Counted from the first letter of the stretch, positions 16,548-25,833 are shown. The stretch is DNA of 64,000 bases from G963668345 sp965226215 (GCA_965226215.1 CBDDCH010000002.1:2232001-2296000), one strand, 5' to 3'. The notes: a model not told the origin generated them from the sequence alone. Numbers and translations are program-made.

Positions 16548-19115
16548 CTACTCGCTTCGCAGTACTTCGAGAGGTTTTTTGCCCAAGATACGGAAGCTGG
16601 AGAGCCAGCCGGCAGTGTTCGCAAGCAGGGCCGTGGCAACGACAGCGACGGCATTAGGCAACAGGTCGAATTGGAAACCGCTGTCAAACACACGGTTGAG
16701 TAGCAAGCTGGAGAATCCCGTGGCCAGTAGGCTGCCCATCAGCCCGGCCACCGAGCCCAAGACCAGAAACTCGGCCGAAAAGATCCCGGCTACGCGGCGG
16801 CGCGTTGCTCCGAGCGTTTTGAGGATGGCGACCTCGCGGATGCGGCGAAAGCGCGTCGCCATGACGCTTGAAACTAGAATGACAACGCCCGCCAAGATGG
16901 CAAAGGCGGAGACGAAGCGAATGACGAGTCCGATTTGGTCAACTACTTCTTGCACGATCACGAGGACGTCGGCGGCATTGATGACCGTGACGGTAGGGAA
17001 CTCGTCGAAGGCGACACGTTGTAATTCGACTGCCTGCTTGGGGTCAATCCGCACACCTCCGTAGTAGGTTGCAGGAAAATCCGCTAACGCCTCGGGCGTG
17101 AGGATGAACTCGATCGTGCCTCCCGGGCGTATCGCTTCAGCACGGTGAAGGGCTACAACCTTCGCACTGAGGTTTCGCCCTCCCACCCGCCAGTCGACTC
17201 GAGAGCCAACTTCCACACCGAGAATGGCCGCCGCACTTTGCTGAACGGCGACCAGCGGCTCGCTTCGCGCGGAGTCATCTGGCGTCCACCACTGTCCCTC
17301 GATCAGCTCGATATGTTCAGGCAGCTCTTCTCGCCAGGTGATCGTTCTCGTGCGCCGGAACCGTTGGTTCCAGCCTTCGAGTTGCATCTGCTCGACGAGC
17401 TTCCCGTCTACGGACACCAACTGGGCTGCGACGGACGGTACCAACTCGGGTTCGTTTTCGATGCCGGGGTGGCGTTCAAGTAGCGCTAAAAGGCCGTCGC
17501 GTTCTTGGTTGGTAATGTTAATTAGGAAGACGTTCGGCATGTCTGGCGGCGCGCTGCGCACGATTTGCGTCAGCACGGAGGATTGAACCAGGTAAATGCA
17601 CAGCGTAAAGGTGACGCCGATGCCCAGCGCTACCAGGATCGCCTCGGCGTGATTGCCCGGCCGATGCAGGTTGGCGATACCATGGCGAAGGGACACAGGG
17701 AGTTTCCACGGCAAGCGGCGCGGTAGCCCGCGCAGGAACCGCAACAGCAGCCAGGCGGCCACGCCGAGCACTCCTAAGCTGACGAGCAAGCCGCCGGCAA
17801 ACCAGGTCCCCAGCAGGACCGACTCACCCAGCCAAACAGCAATAGCGGCGATCGCGGCCACGATCATGAGGCCGACCCCGAGCGAAGTGCGCGACTCCGT
17901 CCACCGCTGCTTCAGTGTTCGCTCAGCCTGCAGGAGGTCACGCCGAAAGATCAATGCCGGGCGAACGCGTCGAACGCTCAGTAGCGTGGGCAAAGTGAAC
18001 AGAAGAACAACCAACAGGCCCACAGCCAGTCCTTGAATTGCCGCCGAAGGCTGCCACTCCAGCGACGAGAGCTGCGGAAAGTAGTTGGAGATGAGTTTCG
18101 GGAACCAGGCCTGCACGCCGTAGCCGAACAGAATCCCCAGGACGCTCCCCAGGACGCCAAGAGCCAGAGTTTGCAACAGGTAGATTCGCATGATCTGCGA
18201 CGATCGAGCACCGACGCACTTCATGATGGCGATCGTGTCAAGTCTTTGCTGCAAGTGCGAGTGCATGGCCATGCCGACACCGAGGGCGCCGACGATCAGC
18301 GCGACCAGGCTGACCAAGCTCAGGAATTTCGTGGCCCGGTCAAGGCCACGTTCCAGCGTGGGATGGGTTTCGCGGAAATCGACGATTTGTGCTCCCTTGA
18401 ACTCGCTCTCGAGCTCGCGTCGGGCTGCGGGGATCGTCATTCCACCGGGGGGGAGTCGGAACAGGTAACGCTGAGAGGCGCGGCTGCCCCGCCGGATCAA
18501 GCCGGCCCGGTCTAGGCCTTGGCGGCTTATCATCAGGCGGGGACCGACGTTCATCGTTCCCGTCATCCGATCCGGCTCGAGGACGACGGTTGCCGCGATG
18601 CGGAACTCAGCGTCTCCCAAACGGACACGGTCGCCCACGTTTACATTGAGCCGTACCAGAAGATCATTTGACACAGCCATGGCGTCGGCGTCGGCGAGGA
18701 CTGCATCTAGCCTTCCTGTGGGATTCAGCTCAATGGCGCCATAAAACGGGTACTTCCCGGGCTCAACGGCCTTCACGGCGACGAGCAAGGGCCGCCGGGA
18801 TTCGGGTGACGACATCATGGACAGCGTTTCCGTCACCCAGGTTCGCTCCACACCTTTGCCTTCGAGAGCGTCGAAGACGGCCTGCTGTGCGTCCGAGGGC
18901 AGATTGAACATCCTCACCGAGAGGTCGGCGGCGAGCAGCGTTCGAGCGTCCCTGAGAAGCGTGTCGCGAAAAGACCCGCTAAAGCCACGCACTCCTGTGA
19001 GCGCACCCACCCCGGCGGCAACTGCCAAGATCACAAAGAGGAATTTGCCCTTCGCCGCACGTGCTTCGCGCCAGGCAACTTTCACGGCACTGCGCCAGCT
19101 TAGAACGCGAGTCAT
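16548..19115 (-). CDS. ABC transporter permease, YbbP/FtsX-type with two FtsX domains
   Basis: 855 residues. It has an N-terminal membrane helix (about 21-40) and a large MacB-like periplasmic part. Two FtsX-type three-helix permease modules follow: one around residues 270-400 (LVALIVGALGVGMAMHSHL, MKCVGARSSQIMRIYLLQTL) and one at the C-terminus (FAILAGVVILVSSVMATRFR, LKTLGATRRRVAGIFSAEFL), with further helices between. It is the membrane partner of the ATPase encoded 19 bp upstream. The ATG at 19115 is chosen because the frame's earlier codons overlap the ATPase gene. The pair belongs to the LolCDE/MacB-like mechanotransmission group; the YbbA-YbbP role is not settled. Confidence 0.9.
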   Translation of the reverse strand: MTRVLSWRSAVKVAWREARAAKGKFLFVILAVAAGVGALTGVRGFSGSFRDTLLRDARTLLAADLSVRMFNLPSDAQQAVFDALEGKGVERTWVTETLSMMSSPESRRPLLVAVKAVEPGKYPFYGAIELNPTGRLDAVLADADAMAVSNDLLVRLNVNVGDRVRLGDAEFRIAATVVLEPDRMTGTMNVGPRLMISRQGLDRAGLIRRGSRASQRYLFRLPPGGMTIPAARRELESEFKGAQIVDFRETHPTLERGLDRATKFLSLVSLVALIVGALGVGMAMHSHLQQRLDTIAIMKCVGARSSQIMRIYLLQTLALGVLGSVLGILFGYGVQAWFPKLISNYFPQLSSLEWQPSAAIQGLAVGLLVVLLFTLPTLLSVRRVRPALIFRRDLLQAERTLKQRWTESRTSLGVGLMIVAAIAAIAVWLGESVLLGTWFAGGLLVSLGVLGVAAWLLLRFLRGLPRRLPWKLPVSLRHGIANLHRPGNHAEAILVALGIGVTFTLCIYLVQSSVLTQIVRSAPPDMPNVFLINITNQERDGLLALLERHPGIENEPELVPSVAAQLVSVDGKLVEQMQLEGWNQRFRRTRTITWREELPEHIELIEGQWWTPDDSARSEPLVAVQQSAAAILGVEVGSRVDWRVGGRNLSAKVVALHRAEAIRPGGTIEFILTPEALADFPATYYGGVRIDPKQAVELQRVAFDEFPTVTVINAADVLVIVQEVVDQIGLVIRFVSAFAILAGVVILVSSVMATRFRRIREVAILKTLGATRRRVAGIFSAEFLVLGSVAGLMGSLLATGFSSLLLNRVFDSGFQFDLLPNAVAVVATALLANTAGWLSSFRILGKKPLEVLRSE

Positions 19116-19134
19116 TGTCTGGGAGCAGAATTTT

Positions 19135-19911
19135 CTAGTCTTGGGGTGTGGTGGTTTCGAGGCGGTCCACCGCATCGTGCGCCGTCGGCGAAGTCTGGGC
19201 TGTGTCGGAAGAAGCCACAGGCAACAGCTTGTCCGATACGATCCGGCCGTCGTGGAGGCTGATCAGGCGATCCGCCAGGGCGGCGAGTTCGCGATTGTGT
19301 GTGACGAGAAGCAAGGTCGTCCGCTCGCTGCGGTTGAAATCCAACAGCATTTCGAGGACATGACGACCATTGGCGCTGTCGAGGTTGCCGGTTGGCTCGT
19401 CCGCCAAGATGAGGGGCGGCCGGCAAACAAAAGCCCGTGCAATCGCCACTCGTTGCTGTTCGCCCCCGGAAAGTTGGACGGGGTAGTGGTCGAGACGACC
19501 CGAAAGTCCGACATTTTCCAGAAGTTCTCGGGCGCGCGCCGCACCGTCGTAGCCGTCAACCCCAAGGTCGAGAGGAAGCAAGACGTTTTCCTCGGCGGTC
19601 AAGGTGGGCACCAATTGGTAGGACTGAAACACGAATCCGATCTTGCGGCCCCGCAACACCGCCATCTCGTCTTCGCCCAGGTGCGTGATTTCCTGGCCGT
19701 CGAGTAGGATTTGGCCTGACGAGGGTGCGTCGAGGCCCGCTAACAGCCCCAGCAGAGTGCTCTTTCCGCTACCCGAAGGTCCCATAACGGCGACAAACTG
19801 GCCACGGGGCACGGTGAGGTCGATGCCCTTGAGGATCTCGACCCTCTGGGAGCCGCTGTCGATCGTTTTCGACAGACCTCGTACCTCGATGATGGGCTGC
19901 GGATTCGACAT
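19135..19911 (-). CDS. ABC transporter ATP-binding protein, YbbA/LolD-like
   Basis: 258 residues with all ABC ATPase motifs: Walker A GPSGSGKST, Q-loop VFQSYQLVPTLTAEENV, signature LSGGEQQRVAIARAF, Walker B LILADEPTGNLDS and switch VTHNREL. The DEPTGNLD form and the length place it in the MacB/LolD/FtsE subgroup. The start is ATG at 19911 (MSNPQPIIEV). A divergent SGNH esterase gene begins 31 bp away. The same trio (ybbP-ybbA divergent from tesA) occurs in E. coli, which supports the assignment. Confidence 0.92.
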   Translation of the reverse strand: MSNPQPIIEVRGLSKTIDSGSQRVEILKGIDLTVPRGQFVAVMGPSGSGKSTLLGLLAGLDAPSSGQILLDGQEITHLGEDEMAVLRGRKIGFVFQSYQLVPTLTAEENVLLPLDLGVDGYDGAARARELLENVGLSGRLDHYPVQLSGGEQQRVAIARAFVCRPPLILADEPTGNLDSANGRHVLEMLLDFNRSERTTLLLVTHNRELAALADRLISLHDGRIVSDKLLPVASSDTAQTSPTAHDAVDRLETTTPQD

Positions 19912-19942
19912 TGACCCCGGTCGCAACTTATTATGGCATGCA

Positions 19943-20647
19943 GTGCGTACGGCGCCTCTCCTGCTCACTTTAGTCGTCTCTTGGGCCTGCGGCTCCGGAC
20001 TCCCCGGCGTTAACGGGTCGGGCGGAGAGCCGGCGGCTCCCCCGAGCGACGCGCCCTCACCATCGTTAGGCTCCCATCCGGTTATCGTCGCGTTCGGCGA
20101 TAGTCTGACCGCGGGGCACGGGGTCCCCTTGGGGCAAAGCTACCCCGACTACTTGCAGCGAGAGCTCAATCAGTTGGGATTGAAGTTTGTCGTGCGCAAC
20201 GAGGGCATGAGCGGCGACACGACCAGTGGGGGGCTCGTTCGCAAGGAGATCGTAAGCACCCTGAACCCCGAATACGTCATCGTCGCTTTCGGCGGTAACG
20301 ACGGCTTGCGGGGGCTGGATCCTGAACGAATGAGGTCCAACCTGCGCGAGATAGTCACCCATTTTCGACAACGCGGAAGCCAAGTGATTCTGGCCGGAAT
20401 GAAGCTGCCACCGAACTACGGCCGTGAGTACTTGGACGCGTTCGAGAAAGTCTTCCCGGAAATAGCCCAGGATCTCGGCGTGCCGCTAATACCCTTTCTG
20501 CTGGAAGGTGTCGGCGGCAACCGGGAGCTGATGCAGGCCGACGGCCTACACCCGACCGCGGAGGGCAACCAGCGCGTGGCGCGGAATGTGCTGCAGGTCT
20601 TGGAGCCGCTTTTGGCGGCGCAAGCTAAAGCCGAGCAAGCACGATAA
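19943..20647 (+). CDS. SGNH/GDSL esterase, TesA-like (arylesterase/lysophospholipase L1)
   Basis: About 234 residues. A hydrophobic N-terminal segment ends near Cys 17 (LTLVVSWACG, signal peptide, possibly lipoprotein), followed by a Pro/Ser-rich linker. SGNH blocks follow: FGDSLTAGHGVP (nucleophile Ser), the Gly of block II in the GMSGDTTSG stretch, GGNDGLRG (Asn) and DGLHPTAEG (Asp-His pair). It is predicted to act in the periplasm or envelope on acyl esters. The start GTG 19943 is chosen because it gives the signal peptide; the frame is open upstream but overlaps the divergent ATPase gene. Confidence 0.88.
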   Translation: MRTAPLLLTLVVSWACGSGLPGVNGSGGEPAAPPSDAPSPSLGSHPVIVAFGDSLTAGHGVPLGQSYPDYLQRELNQLGLKFVVRNEGMSGDTTSGGLVRKEIVSTLNPEYVIVAFGGNDGLRGLDPERMRSNLREIVTHFRQRGSQVILAGMKLPPNYGREYLDAFEKVFPEIAQDLGVPLIPFLLEGVGGNRELMQADGLHPTAEGNQRVARNVLQVLEPLLAAQAKAEQAR

Positions 20648-20704
20648 GCGCGACCCGCGGGAAGCAAAGCGGGCCGCCGCTTGGCGGTTCACTTGTAACC
20701 CGGT

Positions 20705-21466
20705 TCACTTATAAGCAAGGTGCAGCACGGAGATCCCGCCGGTGAGGGAGTGAACTTCCACCCGGCGGAAGCCGAACGACCTCATCTCCGCCGCAAGCTG
20801 ATTTGGCTCCAAGAACTGTCGCACCGAGTGCTGTAGGTAAGAGTAGGCGTGTCCCGAACCCGATATAGCGTTACCGAGCTGCGGGAGAATGCGGCGGAAG
20901 TAAAACTCGAATAGAGGCCCCCAAAATCGGTTCTTGGGTCGAGAAAACTCCAGAATCGCCAGGCAACCGTTGGTTCTCAGCAGGCGATTCGCTTCTTGCA
21001 AGCCCTTCTGAAAGTTCGCCAGATTCCTAAAGCCCCAAGCAATCGTGATCAGATCCAACGACTCATCCGGCAGGGGAATCTCGAGGGCGTCGGCCTCGAC
21101 CAAAAGAGAAGATAGCTTTCTCCGGCCCATCTTGGTCTTCGCCCGCGCCAGCATCGGCCGGCAGAAGTCAGCGCCCAGACCGGGCGTGGCTGCGAGGCCC
21201 AACAGGCGACTTCGTTCAAGCTCGAGTGACAGCAAAAGGTCTCCGGTGCCGCAGCAAAGATCCATCCAGCGAGTCGACGGCTCCGCCAGGTATCTTCCGA
21301 CCTTGCGAACCAGGTACCGCCGCCAGTACTGATCGATCCTCAGGGAAAGTAGTCGATTCAGAAGGTCGTAGCGTGGCGCGATCTGGCCGAACATCCCACG
21401 GATAGCGCGGGCTGCCTGTGCTTCATCGCCAGGCTCTACACCGGCTGGAGTGGCCCCTGCGCTCAT
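20705..21466 (-). CDS. menG: Demethylmenaquinone methyltransferase (MenG/UbiE)
   Basis: 253 residues; the SAM-dependent C-methyltransferase of the last step of menaquinone synthesis. Seen: MFGQIAPRYDLLNRLLSL (family N-terminal signature), DLCCGTGDLLL (SAM motif I), ITIAWGFRNLANFQKGLQEA (UbiE signature), LAILEFSRPK, and the GGISVLHLAYK tail. Its start overlaps the stop of aroB by the ATGA quadruplet, so the two are co-translated. Either quinone could be the substrate; menaquinone is more likely if this is an acidobacterium. Confidence 0.92.
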   Translation of the reverse strand: MSAGATPAGVEPGDEAQAARAIRGMFGQIAPRYDLLNRLLSLRIDQYWRRYLVRKVGRYLAEPSTRWMDLCCGTGDLLLSLELERSRLLGLAATPGLGADFCRPMLARAKTKMGRRKLSSLLVEADALEIPLPDESLDLITIAWGFRNLANFQKGLQEANRLLRTNGCLAILEFSRPKNRFWGPLFEFYFRRILPQLGNAISGSGHAYSYLQHSVRQFLEPNQLAAEMRSFGFRRVEVHSLTGGISVLHLAYK

Positions 21467-22599
21467 CTCTCGCCGAGCGATTGGCTGACCGCGGAATCTG
21501 ACGTCCGTGACGCCTTGCCATGTAAGCTCAAGGCACTCTCCGCAGCCTCCAAAACCAACCGCGGATCAGGCTCGCTGACCACACGCACACGGCCAACTTC
21601 TTCCGGGAGAACGAAATGGACTCGTCCGCCCACCGTTTTCTTGTCGCCCGCGAGGCGCACAACCAGCTTGGCCGCCGAAATCCCTTCCAAACTCGGTATC
21701 GGCCCATAGGCCAAGATGGTTTCCTCGATGGCCTGGCGCTCCTCGCTTGCCAACAGTCCGGTTGACTCAGCCAGCCGTGCCGCGGCCGTCATCCCGTAGG
21801 CGACCGCTTCTCCGTGTAGCAGGTGCCGGTAGGCGCACTCTGCTTCGAGAGCGTGCCCCAGCGTATGACCGTAATTCAAGATCCGCCGCAGGTCCCCTTC
21901 GCGCTCGTCCTTGGCTACGACCTCGGCTTTGATGCTCACGGATTCCGTAATGATGGCTTCCAGGACCTCTGGCTCGCGGGACAAGACCGCCTCTCGTTGG
22001 TTTCGCAGCAAGTCGAAGAGGCCACGGCTCCGAATGATGCCGTACTTGATGACTTCGAACAGCCCGGCGCGGTATTCGCGTTCCGGCAGAGTCTCAAGTG
22101 AAGTGGGATCGATCAGGACCAGGATAGGCTGGTGAAAGGCGCCCAGAAGATTCTTGCCGGCAGCCAGGTTGACGCCGGTCTTGCCTCCGATCGCGGCATC
22201 AACTTGTGCCAGCAGAGTGGTTGGCACCTGGACGACGTCGACCCCGCGCATATAGGCCGCCGCCAGAAAACCGCCAACGTCCCCTGCCACGCCCCCGCCA
22301 AACGCCAACACGCATGAGCTTCGGTCAGCGCCGGCGGCGTACATTTGGTCTGCCAGCGACTCGATTTGCTCCAGCCGCTTGCCCTCTTCTCCGGCGGGCA
22401 TCGTCAGGATCGTTGAATCCAGCGCCTCGAGGCCTGCTTCGAAACGCGGCCCCTGGTGGCGCCAGGCCCCCTCGTCGGCAATGACAAAGATGCGGCGCCC
22501 GCCGACGAGCAGGTCCAGGTAATCGGACGCGTGCTCCAGCGACCCACGCTCGACAACCACGTCGTAGCTCGCCCCGGCGGTCCGGACGGGAATCCGCAT
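21463..22599 (-). CDS. aroB: 3-dehydroquinate synthase
   Basis: About 378 residues; converts DAHP to 3-dehydroquinate in the shikimate pathway, using NAD and a divalent metal. Seen: FGGGVAGDVGGFLAAAYMRG and PTTLLAQVDAAIGGKTGVN (NAD/substrate loops), FEVIKYG, and RILNYGHTLGHALE with the metal-binding His residues. The start is the ATG at 22599. An AAAGGAGG sequence lies almost against it, at unusually short spacing. It is the first gene of an aroB-menG pair. Dispersed repeats lie directly upstream. Confidence 0.95.
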   Translation of the reverse strand: MRIPVRTAGASYDVVVERGSLEHASDYLDLLVGGRRIFVIADEGAWRHQGPRFEAGLEALDSTILTMPAGEEGKRLEQIESLADQMYAAGADRSSCVLAFGGGVAGDVGGFLAAAYMRGVDVVQVPTTLLAQVDAAIGGKTGVNLAAGKNLLGAFHQPILVLIDPTSLETLPEREYRAGLFEVIKYGIIRSRGLFDLLRNQREAVLSREPEVLEAIITESVSIKAEVVAKDEREGDLRRILNYGHTLGHALEAECAYRHLLHGEAVAYGMTAAARLAESTGLLASEERQAIEETILAYGPIPSLEGISAAKLVVRLAGDKKTVGGRVHFVLPEEVGRVRVVSEPDPRLVLEAAESALSLHGKASRTSDSAVSQSLGER

Positions 22600-23200
22600 G
22601 CCTCCTTTGTACCACGCTATCCGTGGGGCCGCCGCGCCCGGCGGCGATTCAGGAGCTCTCAGTCGAGCACCGAGCCGCGAGTGTGAGCGAGCGGTCCACA
22701 GATGACGCCGCTCAGCAAGGGTGAATCCGCGTGTACTTCGACGTCGCCTGAAACGGGAACAAAATTCTCCTTCCGACGCGCATCGGACCTGGTGACCCAC
22801 CCGATCTTCTCCACCAAAGAACGGCGGCCATTGTTGAAGATCTAAATCAGACCTCGGCTGTTCTCCTACATGGGAGGGACCATGCGGGATCTAGGTGGGA
22901 AAGAAAGGGCCCGAACACAGAATCAGAAGCCCCGCAGGGGCATCGGATTATAGCCCAGGGTGGAGCGAAGCGGAACCCTGGGTACGAATGCAACAGCCCA
23001 ACAAGCCCTGTAAGGGCGCAGGAAAACGGCAAAGCCCTTCACGCACCTATTGACCCACGTCATCTTCTCCACCAAAGAACGGCGGCCATTGTTGAAAGTC
23101 GAAATCAGACCCCGGCTCTTCTTTCTCACCTTGCCCACTGGCAACCCAATTCCAGATCATTCTTGCATTGGGAATGCTGTACCCTAAGCGAGACTTGTAT
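22600..23200. repeat. Cluster of dispersed repeats upstream of aroB
   Basis: Three kinds of repeat and no gene. First, about 22669-22733, a second copy of the 12487 repeat (CACCGAGCCGCGAGTGTGAG). Second, a direct repeat pair at about 22803-22852 and 23058-23107, both with TTCTCCACCAAAGAACGGCG and GCCATTGTTGAA. Third, between them at 22929-22985, a GCCCCGCAGGGGC hairpin unit with ATAGCCCAGGGTGGAGCG, related to 10390. Confidence 0.7.
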
Positions 23201-23586
23201 ATGTTGGCCAGAGCGTTGTCAATCCTTCTGTATGCTCTCGCTACGGTTGGGCCCGGGACTGCACTCGTTGCCCAGCAAACAACGGATAGCAGCGAGGATC
23301 AGCAGCAAGAGTGGACCTGGAAAGATGCCAAAGGCAATATTCGAACGCGACAGGAACTCGATGACATTCTTGCGGAACACAAACACTGGGTACAGTCGGA
23401 ACAAAAGTCCGGTACCCACGCGGTCCTGAGCGACGCGGATCTGAGCGACGTGAACCTGCGCAACGCGTACCTGAGCACAACGCGAAGCTGAGCGGCGCGG
23501 ACCTGAGCCTGTGTAGCGCGGACCTGGCGCCTTTCCAGGGTCCGCGTCCTTGGGCCGCATCGGCCACCGAAACTAGCCCGCCGTGA
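23201..23586 (+). pseudogene. Secreted pentapeptide-repeat protein, frameshifted
   Basis: A signal peptide (MLARALSILLYALATVG, cut near ALVA) is followed by an acidic Gln-rich stretch (TTDSSEDQQQEWTWKDA). Pentapeptide repeats of the A(D/N)LSx type then begin: LSDADLSDVNLRNAYLS. At about 23475 the frame runs to a stop, but a shifted frame continues with AKLSGADLSLCSADLAPFQ to a TGA at 23586. The repeat domain is therefore cut short by an indel. Pentapeptide proteins form right-handed beta helices; the function here is unknown. Confidence 0.65.
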
Positions 23587-24299
23587 TCCTACGCCGGACA
23601 TCGGAACGCTAGGCCACCGGGGATCGAAAGTCGTTTCTCGCGCTCCGTCAGAGCCAACCTAGATCCCGCCTGTATGTCACCAGTTTTCTAGCCTCCGGTC
23701 CCCAGCATGTCATGTACGATAAGTTGTTCATTCAAAGCACCTTAATTCAGATAACAGCGCCGCGCCCTTGGATTGGCAGGGTACAATATGATTGGGCGCC
23801 TGAAGCATTCCGGGCGCTGTTCGAGCACGGACAGTTCGGAGCAAGGAGCCAACGGAGAAAAGAAAATACCAAACAAAGCCAATGTCGAGCAATCCATGGG
23901 GAATCAATGGGTTACAGCTGGTTCCGGTGCCGCGGAACGCCTGGCTCGGCAAGACCCGACGGATAGCTCCACCGGGGTACAAGCCACCTTCGCCTAAGTG
24001 CAGGCGACCCAGAGGAACAGCCACAGGGCGGCGACGACTATTGAGGGAAGGGGAATACCGAGCGACAGAATTACCAAACAAACCCAATTCACCATAACCC
24101 ACATGGATTCAGAACCTTGCTAGCCTTCTCGGGGATGCCGGGGGGGGCGGGAACGGTCCGGAGGAGTTCCACAGCGCGGGGCTGGTGCCGTTTCCAGACC
24201 TGTGGCTTTTCGCCCCTCGCCGGTACGGTAGCTGGTGGGACCTTCCGACAACAGCTTAAGGCCGATCGGAAACTGCGTCGGCCGCTCTGGAGCCGTTTC
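23587..24299. other. Repeat-bearing gap
   Basis: No secure gene. It contains two copies of the AT-rich dispersed repeat at about 23853-23910 (TACCAAACAAAGCCAATGTC) and 24057-24113 (TTACCAAACAAACCCAATTC), each followed by a variant of ATAACCCACATGGAATCA. Confidence 0.6.
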
Positions 24300-25001
24300 C
24301 TACGACCCCGAAACCATCTCCTTCAGGACGTCCTCGGCTTCTGGAGGCTTGAAGCCGAATGGTCCCGGTTTTCCTTTGTAGGCAATCCGTCCGTCCTGAG
24401 CGATCACGTAGATGCGATCAGGCCAGGCCGTGTAAGCGATCTCGGTGGAGTTATTGAAATCGTCGCTCAGTGCCGGAAATTCGATCCCCAGCTTTCTGAC
24501 GCAGGTGGTAGCCAAATCACGCCGTTCTTCCTGGCTTTTGGGACTGGCGAACACGACGTTGTCCTTGATATTGCTTCGTAGTTGCCAGCCGTCGCTGGGG
24601 TGCGCCTCCTCAATGTAGACAACGTAAAAAGCCACGCGGTCCCCGTATTCCTGGTACATCTTGTTAAGCGCGGGAACCTCCCGGCGAAAAGGTGGTCAAG
24701 TGTAGCTGCCAAAAACCAGCACCACAGGCTTGTGGCCGCGGAAGCTGCTCAGTCGGACCTGAGATTTCTTGTCAGGGGTCGGCAAGTCGAAGTCCGGAGC
24801 CAGTTCTCCCATCTCTAGATTCCCGCTCCGTGCGAGCGTCCAAAGCGGCCCGAAAGGGAACAGCATCGTCAATGGCATCGGCACCTTCGACATGATGCTT
24901 CCGAACACGCCAGGGGGCTGGCACATAGCGGCGAACAGACCGACGCACAACACGAGGTAGGCCCCGAGCAACCCGGAGATGACCTTCAGCCATGTGCGCA
25001 T
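24300..25001 (-). CDS. Deiodinase-like thioredoxin-fold selenoprotein (in-frame UGA read as selenocysteine)
   Basis: One continuous frame of 234 codons with TGA at 24698-24696 (codon 102). It has an N-terminal membrane helix (about 8-27), then MGELAPDFDLPTPDKKSQVR. The active site reads VVLVFGSYT-U-PPFRREVPALN, exactly where iodothyronine-deiodinase-like proteins carry selenocysteine (or Cys in other bacteria). Downstream are YVVYIEEAHPSDGW, YTAWPDRIYVIAQDGRIAYK and GPGPFGFKPPEAEDVL, all typical of the family. Family conservation is uninterrupted on both sides of the UGA, so nonsense decay is unlikely. A SECIS-like hairpin follows (listed separately). The start is ATG at 25001. The likely role is a redox or peroxide function, not thyroid-hormone metabolism. 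Confidence 0.85.
24669..24685 (-). promoter_or_regulatory. Bacterial SECIS-like hairpin for selenocysteine insertion
   Basis: On the coding strand, 11 nt after the UGA, the sequence CGCCGGGAGGTTCCCGCG can form GC-(C)-GGGA / TCCC-GC with a small GG-U apical loop 18-20 nt from the UGA. This matches the position and the guanines and uridine in the loop expected of a bacterial SECIS bound by SelB. The fold was assigned by eye; no energy was calculated. Confidence 0.65.
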
Positions 25002-25309
25002 GGAGAGCAAAGCCCGCGATTACTCCTCGGAAGGAGTATAACTCGCTTCCATCCTCTCGTCCCAGCTGTTTTCCCCTGCAACGTAGCGCCGTAGCGCAGC
25101 CAACCGATAGCCCCAGTCCCTCTGCTGCCGCTTGTCGGCGGCCGCATCGGCCTCGGAACCAACATTCCTGCCACGCCGCACAGTTCCCCGCGGGAAGTGG
25201 GGTCGGACGTCGGCCTCCGCTCGCCGCCGTTGATGCCGCCGATTTCAGTTGACCCAGACAACTTGGCCGGGTAGGATGGTCGATCGGCCGAAAAGCGAGA
25301 GGCAATGTA
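25002..25309. other. Gap between deiodinase-like gene and flavin reductase
   Basis: About 300 bp. I see no gene and no clear repeat. It must contain the promoters for both divergent genes, but I cannot pick a confident -35/-10 pair. Confidence 0.4.
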
Positions 25310-25792
25310 ATGGCGATTGATTCGAAGTTGCAACGCCAGATCATGGGACGATTTGCGACTGGCGTGACTGTCGTGACCACTCGATGCGGCGAAGAGCTTT
25401 TGGGCATGACGGCGAACGCTGTCATGTCGCTCTCGCTCGATCCGCCCCTGGTTGTGGTCGCCGTCGAGCGCAAGAGCCGCATGTGCGAGGGGTTAGCGGA
25501 GGGCGGCTGCTTTGCGATGAATATCCTCCGGGCGGAGCATGAAGACATCTCGAACCGCTTCGCCCGCCCCGGCCCCAAAGACTTCTCCGACCTTAAGATT
25601 ATTGTTGGCGAAACAGGAGCACCTATATTTGAGGACGCTCTTGCCTACCTCGACTGCCGTCTTGTTGACACGCTCGCGGGCGGCGATCATGACATTTTTC
25701 TGGGGGAGCCTGTCCAAGGAAGAATAGGCGAAGGGGAGCCGTTGATCTTCTACAGCGGCGGCTACACGCGCTTGGTGAGCGAAGGCACGTAG
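25310..25792 (+). CDS. Flavin reductase domain protein (FMN-binding split barrel)
   Basis: 160 residues. Seen: MGRFATGVTVVTTRCGEELLG, MTANAVMSLSLDPPLVVVAV and FAMNILRAEHEDISNRFA, the standard flavin_reduct family blocks, ending in PLIFYSGGYTRL. It would supply reduced FMN/FAD to a two-component monooxygenase, but no monooxygenase gene is adjacent. The start is the ATG at 25310, preceded by GAGAGGCA. A truncated cyclase gene follows 41 bp later. Confidence 0.9.
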   Translation: MAIDSKLQRQIMGRFATGVTVVTTRCGEELLGMTANAVMSLSLDPPLVVVAVERKSRMCEGLAEGGCFAMNILRAEHEDISNRFARPGPKDFSDLKIIVGETGAPIFEDALAYLDCRLVDTLAGGDHDIFLGEPVQGRIGEGEPLIFYSGGYTRLVSEGT

Positions 25793-25833
25793 CGACTACT
25801 CAGGCTAGGTGATTAACTTTAAGGAAAGGCATC

